From Cymodocea nodosa (Eukaryota > Streptophyta > Magnoliopsida > Alismatales > Cymodoceaceae): DNA of 64,000 nucleotides. Positions 11,715 to 21,633 of the stretch are shown piece by piece. The translations under genes were made by a program, and so were the position numbers. The notes under the pieces are model-generated. The model had not been told where the DNA came from, ran no database searches, and was given only the letters and a program-made list of their open reading frames with translations. The stretch spans positions 4,794,001 through 4,858,000 of the forward strand of contig JAZBRI010000010.1 of NCBI GenBank assembly GCA_036874045.1, in the 5' to 3' direction. The first letter of the stretch is position 1. Every line of letters starts with the position of its first letter.

Positions 11715-11963
11715 TGTTTGGGTTTGTTAACTTTCGTTGTAACTTAGTTAATTTATCTTTATGCTTATCAGTAATTCCTTTTTAGAAGTCAACAAACAAT
11801 CTTTCACACAAATTAGATATTAATTCCCATTTGTATTTTAACTGCAAGTGCACAGTGTACATTGTATTTGTGTGCAAGTACAAGTTGATCCCATAGAGAA
11901 TTGAGGTAGAATTGTGTACTATTCCATTTTTAATAATGAAATTTATATATTTAGTAAGCACTC

Positions 11964-11987
11964 CGTTGAGTTATAGCTAACTCAACG
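11964..11987. repeat. Palindrome CGTTGAGTTA / TAACTCAACG
   Basis: Perfect 10-bp arms separated by loop TAGC inside the LTR. The 5' LTR has the same palindrome at 28290-28313. Confidence 0.85.
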
Positions 11988-12868
11988 AACTAACCTCGTG
12001 GAATTGAAGTAACTCAACGAAGTTATCTATCCAGTTTAATATTGCTATTTACAGAGGAATTCGGCCAACCATTGGGCGGTTCCATAGATTGTAAATAACA
12101 TCAATTAAGATCTATAATGCTAGTTAATATTGGATTTATTATTCAACAACACTAACATTCAGATATTTCAAACAGTAACCATTAAAATCTTTAAGTATCA
12201 GAAACGATTCAATTCAGTAAACTGTAAAACTATTTTCTATTTTCTAAATTAAACAAACATGAAACATTCAAAACTCTAACAATGATAACATCAATCACGA
12301 TACAAAACAAACAATTCAACACTCAAATATTAACTATAAACACAGATAAGTTGTTTTTGATATTTTTGTTTTGATATGATCATGGAAATGGGCGAAAGGT
12401 GAAATGTAAAAGTAATCTCTATTGACAGTAAAAACTTCTGTCACTACATGCGACGCGATAACACCACTAAAAACTTAATCACTTACAATTCTGCCTCCTC
12501 TCCCTATAGAATTGCGAGTCTAGATTTGCAAGATGATCTCCTCTTTAGCATACTGGCATCAACCCAAAACCAAGGCTAAAAGCTTTACGATCTCTTGAGA
12601 TATGAGTCGGTGGTTGGTGAAAACAGCTTCCCTTCTCGTGACATGATCACTCCTCACAGTGGTTGTTAGGCACTGTGCTTGGCTTAGAATTGACCCGACA
12701 TCAAGAAAGTATTCTCACAGACCTCCGATGGTTGGTGATTGTGGTGTGATGGTTGTGGTTGTGGTGGTTGGTGTGGTACTTCAGGGAACTTCCTACGCTG
12801 CCTGCAGATAGCTTGATTTGTCCTCCTCTACACACATTGACCACACTTTTTTCTTCTTTTCTCTTTTT

Positions 12869-12876
12869 CTTTTATA
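12869..12876 (-). promoter_or_regulatory. TATA box in 3' LTR of element 1
   Basis: TATAAAAG on the minus strand, same position in the LTR as in copies A and C, followed by an AG-rich leader. Confidence 0.5.
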
Positions 12877-13573
12877 ATTCTTTAGTGGTAACTGCTTCTG
12901 CTTAAATGATCGATTGTATTTCCTTCATTTATATCAACGATGGTGATTTCTTCTCCCTTCCACGAGTGAATTCCTGCGTGATATGTGCAATCGTGGTTTT
13001 CATTCGAATGTCTTGTTTCTATAACCGCTACAGTGGCATATTAGAAAATAAATGGTCCATGGAGTTACAAATAACTCAACGGACTTACTTTATTGATTTA
13101 ACTATAAAACACGTGCAATAAAGAAATAAGTTGCTAACCTAATGCGTTACCTTAGTGTATACTCATGTAACTCAACGCGTACAGTTATGCTAACTTAATG
13201 AGTTAAACATGTGTATCTCACGTGACATAATAAAGTATTTAAATTCAATACGTGCATAAATCTAACTTAACGAGTTGTTACTGTTCACCTAAATATTCTC
13301 TTAACATTTAAAACATAACTGTCTAGTACATGCAATATAACTCTTTGAAATAACAGAAAATTCGGATACTAAAGAATTAAAAACCAGCAACTTACCAATA
13401 GTTCAGAAATGTATTAAATTAACGCTAATTCCTTGAAATTATGCAGATTCTTTCATTAAAGCATATAATAGTGCAATTATAACATAATGGCTTAATTTTC
13501 ATATGATAAGCTAAATATTATGCAATTAACCATCATTTAATCGTTAATATTATGCACTTTTTCATTCTAAACA

Positions 13574-13587
13574 CTTCCCCCATACTT
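13574..13587 (-). promoter_or_regulatory. Polypurine tract of element 1
   Basis: AAGTATGGGGGAAG on the minus strand immediately before the TG of the 3' LTR. It fixes the orientation of the element. Confidence 0.85.
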
Positions 13588-15284
13588 AAATTTTGCTAGT
13601 CCCTTAGCAAACTAAGATTTAACTAATTGGTCTTTCTAAAGTGCTAGACTTAATTCTTCATTTCGCTCTTCTTTAGAATAATAAATTAGATTACTATATA
13701 TATATTCTGTATGCTTCAGTAATCTATTTTAACTTTGTTTTCTCCTTTTCAACCTACAAATATATTTAGAATATATGTAAATTTCATACAAAATATATCA
13801 GATCACTTAGGTGTTAATTATATTATCATTTTTTCTTTTCAGCATCTTTCATCTTGAATTTTCCAATATGATTTCCAGAATAAATTTCAAGTACATTCGA
13901 ATCAAAACACAATCCAATTCAATATGATTAAGAAAAGTAGAATAAAGAATTATATCTCAAATAAACAACTTCAAAAGTCAAATCTAAATTCATACTTCAG
14001 CAATTTTAGATAACAAAAGATATACTCGATTCAAAAGATATCTGTATTTCACAAAACTCTTGTATCTTTTCAAAACAGTATATGCATATTTGTACTTTCA
14101 AAAGTTAATTTGACAAGCTTGAATCATACAAGAGCTTTCTAGTGTACCCATGTATCGAGCTTTCAGTCAATAATCCCAAATCTGATCAGGATCTTAGGTT
14201 GCCAGATTTAAAGAGTCCTTTTTTAGGTCAACAATCCTTACATACCTGTCTGCTCAAGTGCAAAAGGCTCGTGATCAAACAAGTCAATAAACTCTCAAAA
14301 TTTTTCTCTTTTTTTTTCTTTTTCTTTTCAACACAGTATATGAACGCATTTCATTAATACAGATGTAATAAAACACAAATCTCGTATATTCCTACTCTTA
14401 TTATTTATTAAAAATATGAATCTATATCAATAAGCTCATACCTTTTTTGTAATTTAATAAGATCTACACATAAATCATTCTACAAGTTTAATCAATCAAA
14501 TTAAATGTATCATTGATCATATGTATTTCCTTTAATCCAAAAATCAACATTTCAGCTATTTCAGGATTTTAGATAATTTACTAAGTTTTAGTTAAACATT
14601 CTGATTTCTTTTTTAAAATCGTGAAATTGTTAATCTCATAAATTTCAGCAAAAACATAAGATACTATATCTAGATTTGTATGAGTAGTAAAATTAGTAGC
14701 ATCTTATATTAAATTATAAATATAACATTTCAGTAGTTACAGTTCTTTAAAAATTTTTGCAGTTCTATTTTAATTCTTCTACTAACAAAATTTACATGGC
14801 TGTTACTTTAATTACCTCCCCCCCATACCTACATTTTGCATTGTCCTCAATGTAAAAGATTTTTTAGTAAATACAGTAATTGTAGCGGGCATGAATATTG
14901 TTTCGTTGACTTAGCACCTAACTCAACAAACTTAATTCGTCGAGTTAATGAATAACTCCACGAATTGAGTTTAAATGTAAATTTAGGATAGGTAATTAAT
15001 CACATACCTTGTTCTTTTGTATCTCCTTCAATATCTTCCGATTTTTTTTTTTTTTTTTTGAAAAACTTTTCATTCACAATTAAAAGCAGAATATATAATA
15101 ACAAAACTTAACTTTTTAATCAATGTCTTGTGTGGAACCCAGGCTCCTATGCCTTTGGTGGCTCACAAGCAAGCCAGTTGGTTTCCTAGAACAGATACCA
15201 ACAAACTGGATTGATATTTTTGTTGTTTTTTTTTCTAAAAATAAATGTAGACTACACACAACATTAAAAACACAGAATCATACT
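13588..15284 (-). other. 3' untranslated region of element 1
   Basis: No sense gene. Holds the copia-like UTR block (about 13700-14800), a conserved antisense open frame (14142-14357, plus strand, GTG-started), an internal polypurine tract at 14815-14832, GTTGAGTTA-type repeats near 14905-14965, and the conserved block after the F-box ORF at about 15120-15200. Confidence 0.65.
14815..14832 (-). promoter_or_regulatory. Internal polypurine tract, element 1
   Basis: Minus strand GTAGGTATGGGGGGGAGG, 1.2 kb before the LTR-adjacent tract, at the same relative place as in copies A and C. Confidence 0.55.
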
Positions 15285-16487
15285 TTAAGAACATGATTGA
15301 AAAGTAGTAACAAATGGAATAAACGTGTCAGTCCAAACAAACTTTTTAGGCATAATTCTTCTTGCTATTAATTCTATTTTAATGCAATTCGTGTTCCTTC
15401 TTAATTTGTAAACTTGCAGTATGTTATCAATACTAAATATAAGTGTATTTCCATTAATGAAATGAAATGCAGAAATAGATCCTCTTCTGTTCCAATATAG
15501 TGTAACTATTTCTATTTCTACATCTATTTCAATATATTCCTCTTCCCATTTCAATTTAGTTAGGTCTTTTATAATCCATATTTGAAATTTCTTCAATTCA
15601 TCCCACCATCTTATCAAACATAAAGTAGGATCATCATATTCATTATACCACATTCCTAATTGAATTTTATAATATTCTGCAGATGGTGGTTTAGCTATAT
15701 CACTTGGTATAGGTAATATTTCTATAAAATCATCATAACTGTCTATGCTTACTATGTACAAATCAAATCTAAATGCAACTGATATATCTGTGACTAAATA
15801 TATATATCCATCAAGTATGACATGCATGTTGTTAATTAATGATTTCTGTCCTAGATATATCATATTGTTTTCAGTCTAAGATCTATCCAGAAAATTATAC
15901 ACACTTAAGCATAAATCTTCATCCCAATTTCTAGTAGGTCTCCAATAATATAATTTTTCAGGAATGGTCAAATTTTTATCAGAAAATACTAAAGCTGACC
16001 CACAATTTTCAGTTGATACTTCATATCTATTAGGCCTTCCTATATTGCATTCTTCTCTTGTGAGAAGATTTCTAATTAAAATATCAGGTAACAGAATTGC
16101 ATACCTTGGTTTGGTTCTGTGTATAATTAATCCTTCATCCATCCTCATAATATGATCTATTCCTTCTAATGTATTGGGTGGAATTCCAGCAGTTTCTTCC
16201 ATATTCAGATATTCATAGCTAATTGAACTACGATTAAATGACTTCCATAAAAATCCATCTCTAATCTTAGTCATTTTTGTAGCTTGTAGTCCATGAAAAT
16301 ATTTTTCTCTAATACAGTCTTTAATATCCTTTGATGCACAACACAATCTACACAGATCTTTAGCTAACAAGTTACTCAGTACTTCCCTTAGTGCATCTTG
16401 TAGTAATTTCATCAATTCCGTTTGTTGTGATTTTGTATGACATAAACAAAAATTAATAGAGACAAAATTAACATAGCTACTACACAT
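15285..16487 (-). pseudogene. Retroelement-borne F-box-like protein, copy B
   Basis: Most complete copy. One frame segment runs from 16487 to a TAG at 15876-15878; after it the protein continues as a 192-codon stretch to the stop at 15285. The F-box part reads ELMKLLQDALREVLSNL, then KDLCRLCCASK. The ATG used in copies A and C is ACG here, so the only upstream ATG is at 16487. The C-terminal region carries LYYWRP, MWYNEYDDP, IRWWDELKKFQIW and AFHFINGNT and ends TTFQSCS, as in copy A. The TAG replaces the Trp of copy A. The ORF sits 155 bp after gag. Inferred role: adapter of an SCF-type ubiquitin ligase; target unknown. Confidence 0.75.
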
Positions 16488-16641
16488 CCTTGTGGAGTTA
16501 GGCCATAACTCAATGGACTAAGTTCGTTGAATTAAGTAATAACTCTACGATACTATTAACTATAAATAAACTTACATTTTTTTTTATATATAATTTTTTT
16601 CTACTTACTATATTATACATAGTTACTTCAGTTATGATGTT

Positions 16642-17724
16642 TCATTCAGTTACCCTCCTAGAGGAGGTATCAATTTCATTAACAATTCTGTTTATAGGGT
16701 TAGGTACTGCTTGCGTTGGCAATCCTCTAGTAGGTCTAACTTCTATTGATTCTTTCTGTTTAAGGGATATATTTCTATTTATATTTTGATTTTGAATTTC
16801 AGCATTTCCAAATACAAAATCTAGATGATTGTTTAATTCAGTTAATTTAACTTCAAGCATAGTGCTTGAATCTATTTCATGCATTCCCCTTAGTAATATT
16901 CTTTTATCTGCAATAACTTTAGCTAAATTCTCCCATTATGCAGTTCTTTTTGCAAAGTTTTCTAAGTATGCCCATGCTTCTTCACTACACAATTTTAAAA
17001 ATCCATTCTAACAAGTAGATTCTAATAAAGATTTCGTTGAAACATCTATGCCTTCATAAATTATACCTATCAATTGTGCTTTACTCATTGCATGATGTGG
17101 ATATTGAGTTAGTAAATCTTTAAATCTTTCAAAATATTTCCAGAATGATTCTCCTTGTTTCTGGCTACACATTAATATTTCCTTTTTCTTTTTAATTGTT
17201 TGATGTGTTGGATAATATTTTTCCAGAAAAACAAAGCAAAATTCAGTCCATGTAGAAATTGAATTAGGCGACATAGTATATAACCATCTCTTAGCTGTGT
17301 CTTTTAAAGCAAAAGGGATATATCTAAGTTTAATAGCATCTATATTCATGTTCGGCATTTTCATCATTTGACAAACTTCGTTAAATTCTCTAAGGAAATA
17401 ATAGGCATCCTTTCTTTCTAATCCATGAAAATGTGGCAATTGACTAATATAATTATATTTCAATTCAAACCTATCTCCTTCAAAGTTTGGCAATCGAATA
17501 CATGAAGGTTCATCAACTAATTCAGGATATAGAATTTTCCCTAATGGTTTCTCTACTAGAGCAGCCATATCTTTGTTCTCTTTTAAAGAAAGGTTAGCTG
17601 CACCCCTAAGGATTTCATTAAAGTCTAATTCAGTCAATTTTTTAGTACGTCTCTGTGTTAAATAATCCTGTGTAGGTGTTCTTACTAATCGTTTAGTGCT
17701 AGGAGAACGAATCCATGTGCTCAT
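16642..17724 (-). pseudogene. gag capsid ORF located after pol, element 1
   Basis: ATG at 17724; one frame to TGA at 16642, broken by TAG at 17008-17010 and TAA at about 16937. Residues about 85-235 match the retrotransposon gag (capsid) domain of Athila type: LPHFHGLERKDAYYFLREF, IKLRYIPFALKDTAKRWLY, STWTEF, FLEKYYPT, GESFWKYFERFKDL, CPHH-like PHHAMS, IYEGID. The usual CCHC knuckle and NWRNHPN motif before the tail are missing here, so an internal deletion is likely (copy A retains NWRNHPN). It lies 5' of the F-box ORF and 3' of ORF X and pol, the reverse of the usual gag-pol order. Would form the particle shell. Confidence 0.85.
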
Positions 17725-18721
17725 AAACTCTTAACATAAATAAGATAGCAGAAGATTAATTACATACCAGTTTGAAGCTTTATACTCAGTAAATAGTTGT
17801 TGACGGATGAAGTTGAATCAGCTGCTTTTCCTTCTAGTTCCCCAATGAATTTTCTTTTCTTAAATGCTGGTAACTTGTAAACAACATTTTGTTCTATATT
17901 TATAATGCATGTCCATAAAGCAAATGAATCTTGTTGCAAGAATGTGACTTGTAATGTGTAGTATGGTTCCTACGTTTATGGTACGTGTGCCACTTCTAAT
18001 TTCAAATTTCAGTAACCGCTAAACCCATAAAGTTTCATTTGTGGCTAAAAGAATAACTGTTTAGCTTAATCCATGAACTAACCTTGTTGAGTTACAGATA
18101 ACTCAACGGAATAGCTTCGGTTACTGTTGCTAACTCCACGGACTAACTTCGTTGAGTTACAGATAACTCAACGGAGTGACCTTATATTATATTATTGACC
18201 TCGTGGAGTTAAGGTTAACTAAACAGACTTACTTCGTTGAGTTAACACTTAGCTGATTTTCTAAAACTTACTCCTCGTATTAACTTCTATATATAAATTT
18301 TTCTTGCATTTTTCCAACTTAAATAAAATTAAATACATGACATTAATGCAGCATTCTATTTAAAACTCATTTAAATCTGAACATTATATAAATTTTTAAC
18401 TTGTAGTACATTTCATGTTATGCAAAATTTAAATTTTTCTTTACAACATGTAGATATTTTCAGGCATTAATCTGTTAACGTGCCTTTAATCTTGTCCTTC
18501 AGCAGATTGCATAATGTTTCACAATTTATATAATATTCAAGATAATTCATTCATTTATATCATTCATTCACAAACAAGCATGTAAAAATATCTGAGAAGT
18601 ATACATTCATTAATATGAATAGTTTCACATTACATTCAGTCAGATATCTTTCATACAATTATAAGTACAAGTAGACGAACAATACAATTTAATCTCTCTT
18701 CCTAAGTTCATCTACTTCCTT
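17725..18721 (-). other. Spacer between ORF X and gag in element 1
   Basis: No gene seen. AT-rich with a cluster of GTTGAGTTA...TAACTCAAC palindromes at 18060-18250 on the gag-proximal side. Could hold a promoter for the downstream gag and F-box ORFs, but no clear TATA/leader pair was singled out. Confidence 0.5.
18086..18172. repeat. Two palindromes with GTTGAGTTA arms
   Basis: GTTGAGTTA, loop CAGA, TAACTCAAC at 18086-18107 and again at 18151-18172; both have perfect 9-bp arms. Confidence 0.85.
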
Positions 18722-20921
18722 TTAGAGTTTTTCTAATTGTAGCTCTAATTGGTTAATTCTTTCTACAGCTCCTGTAACTCCTCTAGAAGGTTCAACAATT
18801 TCTGCAGCAGCATAGTTTCGGTACTCTTTCACTGAAATGGTTCTTGATCTTATCTTTTTGAATGCCCATTTTGTGAAATCAATACTATCCACCATCAGTA
18901 GTGGAATTAGAACTCCATAAAATAATTTTTTCTTCACTACTTTTAGCTTGGAGATAAATACTGCAGACTAATTTATCTGAATTCTATTTACAACTGCATA
19001 TGTAACCCACTTGACAAATTGACTCAATTCTATATCATGGTTTTGTTGTTGGTAGACATTCTTAATTAAAATGTTAGCTATCATGTGTGCTTTACCATTT
19101 ACAGTCTATTTAATAATGGCACACTAGGATTGATAGCCAAACTATCTTTGATTTCCTACTCTATCCATTCAACGGTAGTTGTGCTTTCCAAAATTTCTTT
19201 TCCTTCATTCTTCAATCCAAGAATGTTGTGGACAAGCTCTGGTGTTATCTGTACATCAGCTTCCTCCACGTTGGAAATTAATTGTCCTTCTTCCTCTCTT
19301 AAATTAGCATAGAAACAGGGCACTAGATTTTCATATAATGCATGCCATTTCTGTTGAGAAATAAATTACAGTAGACCCTAGAACTCAAATAATTCCTTAA
19401 TTTCTTGCATTTCGTCCCAATTTACTAGTCTATTGTAAATAATATCATAACCCCTAATCTCTTGGTATTTGTGATAAGCTTCCTGACTCCAAAAGTGTAC
19501 TTCATTCAGAACTGTTGCTTCAGTTTGGTCAGGAATGTGACTTTGTTGTTCCAGAGGGGTTTGTTCTTGACTTTTCTCTTCCATAGGCTGAACTTGAACT
19601 TGTGAAAATGCTCTGCAAATTCCTGAACATTTGCTTCTGTTTGTGGTGGTGAGCCGACAAAACTCTCCACTATGTCTTGAATACTTTTCATAAATTGCTG
19701 AAGAGTTACTTGCTCTTTAGTGGAATCTGTAGAGTCATTCCTTTCTATATGTACTTGTTCAGCCTCTTGTTTAGTTTCTTCTTTTTCTTCTTCCTCCTGA
19801 CTTCCAATCTGCATTGTCACTGTTCTTTCTGATTCTATGGCAAATTGGGATGGAGTTACGGGCAAATCAGCTTCTGCCCTAATTTCTGTTTCTTCTATTT
19901 GTACAGGCTGCAGACTAGTTTCAGCCTATTTTTCTTCTTCTCTATGCTCTTGCTGTTACTGCTCTTGCTCCTCTTCAGAATCGGATAGTAGGTTTACAAA
20001 AATTGGCTCTGTAGGCCCTATTGATATTGGTACTTCAAATTTAATCTCCTCTTGATATTCAAGCACTATCTCTTTTCCTTTCCTTCTTCTAATTAATTGT
20101 GCCTAGTCTTTCTCTTTATCATCTGAAATTAAATCCACAAAAATAGGCTCTATAGGCCTTTGAGCCATAGGTACTAGCTCTTCTTGTTTAATTCTTTCTA
20201 TAATTACTGGTCTCGAAGGACCAGCTTCAGCTTCTCTTGCAGCACTTGATTTAGCTACTACCTGATGTTGTTCAACTTTAATTTTGTACTAGGCCCTCAA
20301 CTTTTCTTCGACCCTTCTTTTCCTTATGGCATCATACAAAATATGTGCCTTGGCTATAGCTATTCCTTCTTCATCTCCTTGGTCTCTTACTATTTTGACC
20401 AAGCTAGAAAACTCTTTCTCTTCTTCTTCAGTTCTCGGCCAAGCAAATGCTACTCGTGGTAATGGCTCTGTTGGCTGAACTGGACGTCATAACTGCTATT
20501 CCTCAGGGACAGGTCTTTTAGCAGTCGGTTCCTCCTATTCTTCTTCTACTTGTTGCTGTCGCCATATTTCACCCCTTACACAACCAGCAATGCACCTTTT
20601 GAACCATAATCTGGCCTTGCGTTGGATTAGCTCTAGGGCTACTTAGTTATTTGGCCTAATTTTTCTTTCTTTACTAACAGCAATTTCCATTGCTACTTTG
20701 ATTCTTGTTTCCATTATCTAGGGTATTTGTATACCCAAATCTACTAAAACTCTTCTCAATTTGAAAAGTTCAGATTCTACCTTCTGTAGCTCTTTTTCTC
20801 TTGTGGTATTCTTGATTTTCTATCGCTTGTGCCATTCCTCTAACTCTTTCAAAAATTCTGATGTGTCAACAGCATCTTCCCAGAACTCGGGTGTCATCTT
20901 TGTCATCGTGGAGTTACGCAT
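18722..20921 (-). pseudogene. ORF X of element 1 (plant transposon protein-like, degraded)
   Basis: Begins with ATG at 20921 (MRNSTMTKMTPEFWEDA) and can be followed, with frame shifts and about ten stops (seven TAG), to 18722. The first half is Glu/Lys/Gln-rich and probably coiled coil, with repeated PIEPIFVDL-like segments. The second half has ELFEF, a hydrophobic LL.FI segment, FYANLREEEG, VQITPELVHNILGLKNEGKE and later KKLFYGVLIPL and RTISVKEYRNYAA. Comparable segments occur in ORF X of the copia elements (33277-35886 and 30033-31951). It resembles the putative plant transposon protein domain seen after pol in Athila-type elements. Function unknown. Confidence 0.65.
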
Positions 20922-21125
20922 TGGCACGAAGTCACTTTGATCTCTACTATTCTAAGTTTTAAATGATTCTACAGATAATGCCCCCCAAAACCCAAAGTTT
21001 AAGATAAATAAGCCCTAAGTTTAGGTAGGTAATCGAGTCATTTACCACACTAACTCTCACTCTCTCATTTGTGGAATTACGATTAACTCCACGGACTAAG
21101 TCTGTGGACTTAACTACAGTACTCT

Positions 21126-21214
21126 GTTGAGTTATAGTTAACTCAACGGGGTAAGCTCGTTAACTTATCCTAGACTTAACGGAGTAAGTTCGTTGAGTTA
21201 AGCGTAACTCAACG
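21126..21214. repeat. Palindromes GTTGAGTTA / TAACTCAAC
   Basis: 21126-21147 has 9-bp arms and loop TAGT; 21191-21214 has 10-bp arms CGTTGAGTTA / TAACTCAACG and loop AGCG. Both are perfect. Confidence 0.85.
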
Positions 21215-21283
21215 GACTTCCTGTAAAGTTATATCTAATAAAAAATACTTAAGATAATAATTTTTTCTTTAGTCAAGACCGAA

Positions 21284-21575
21284 GAGCTCCGGTTTAACCG
21301 CTTTTACTTTTCCATATTTTAAAAATTATTCAGTCAAACCGTTATATTCCTCGGTTGAACCGAAATTAAATATTTTCTTTCTTTCCTCATTTTTTTTACT
21401 AGTTGAATCGATACTATGCTTCGGTAAAATCGACATTTTTACTTAATAATATATAGATTTTTTTTTATGTTTTGGTCAAACCGATGGATCTTGTCGGTTG
21501 AACCACAATGATTTATTTATTTATTTTTCTTGTGCTTTGGTAAAATCGATAACTCCTTTCAGTTTAACCGTGACT
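21284..21575. repeat. Cluster of GGTTNAACC palindromes
   Basis: Includes CGGTTTAACCG at 21290-21300, TCGGTTGAACCGA at 21351-21363, and near-matches GTCAAACCG, AGTTGAATCGAT, CGGTAAAATCGA, GGTCAAACCGA, TCGGTTGAACC and CAGTTTAACCG at 30-60 bp spacing. Not seen elsewhere in the window. Confidence 0.75.
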
Positions 21576-21633
21576 ATGTATAAATAAATAAATATATATA
21601 TATATATATTTAATATGATAAAATGATTTCTTA

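Larger units (their letters stand above)
11651..13573 (-). repeat. 3' LTR of element 1
   Basis: On the minus strand starts TGTTTAGAATG next to the PPT and ends CCCAAACA next to the AATAT duplication. It includes a perfect palindrome at 11964-11987, a TATA box at 12869-12876, and at its 3' end two primer-site-like units (11651-11714). An open frame at 12906-13121 on the plus strand is antisense to the LTR and also occurs at 29226-29441; it is taken as non-coding. Confidence 0.85.
20922..21633 (-). other. Palindrome-rich spacer between integrase and ORF X
   Basis: No gene. Two separate clusters of short inverted repeats: GTTGAGTTA-type at 21050-21220 and GGTTNAACC-type at 21284-21575, then an AT microsatellite at 21590-21610. 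Confidence 0.7.

Noticed and set aside
12906..13121. 71-codon frame also found at 29226-29441
   Set aside because: Antisense inside LTR copies; similarity follows from the LTR duplication and no domain is visible.
11715..13573. LTR end of element 1 at 11715 / 28040, next to the best tRNA-Asp match
   Set aside because: The TG/CA end plus AATAT duplication lie 64 bp further out (11651 / 27976), so the good primer-site copy is inside the LTR.
21050..21575. Repeats as a CRISPR array
   Set aside because: Repeats are 9-13-bp palindromes with irregular spacing in plant retroelements; no cas genes or uniform spacers.
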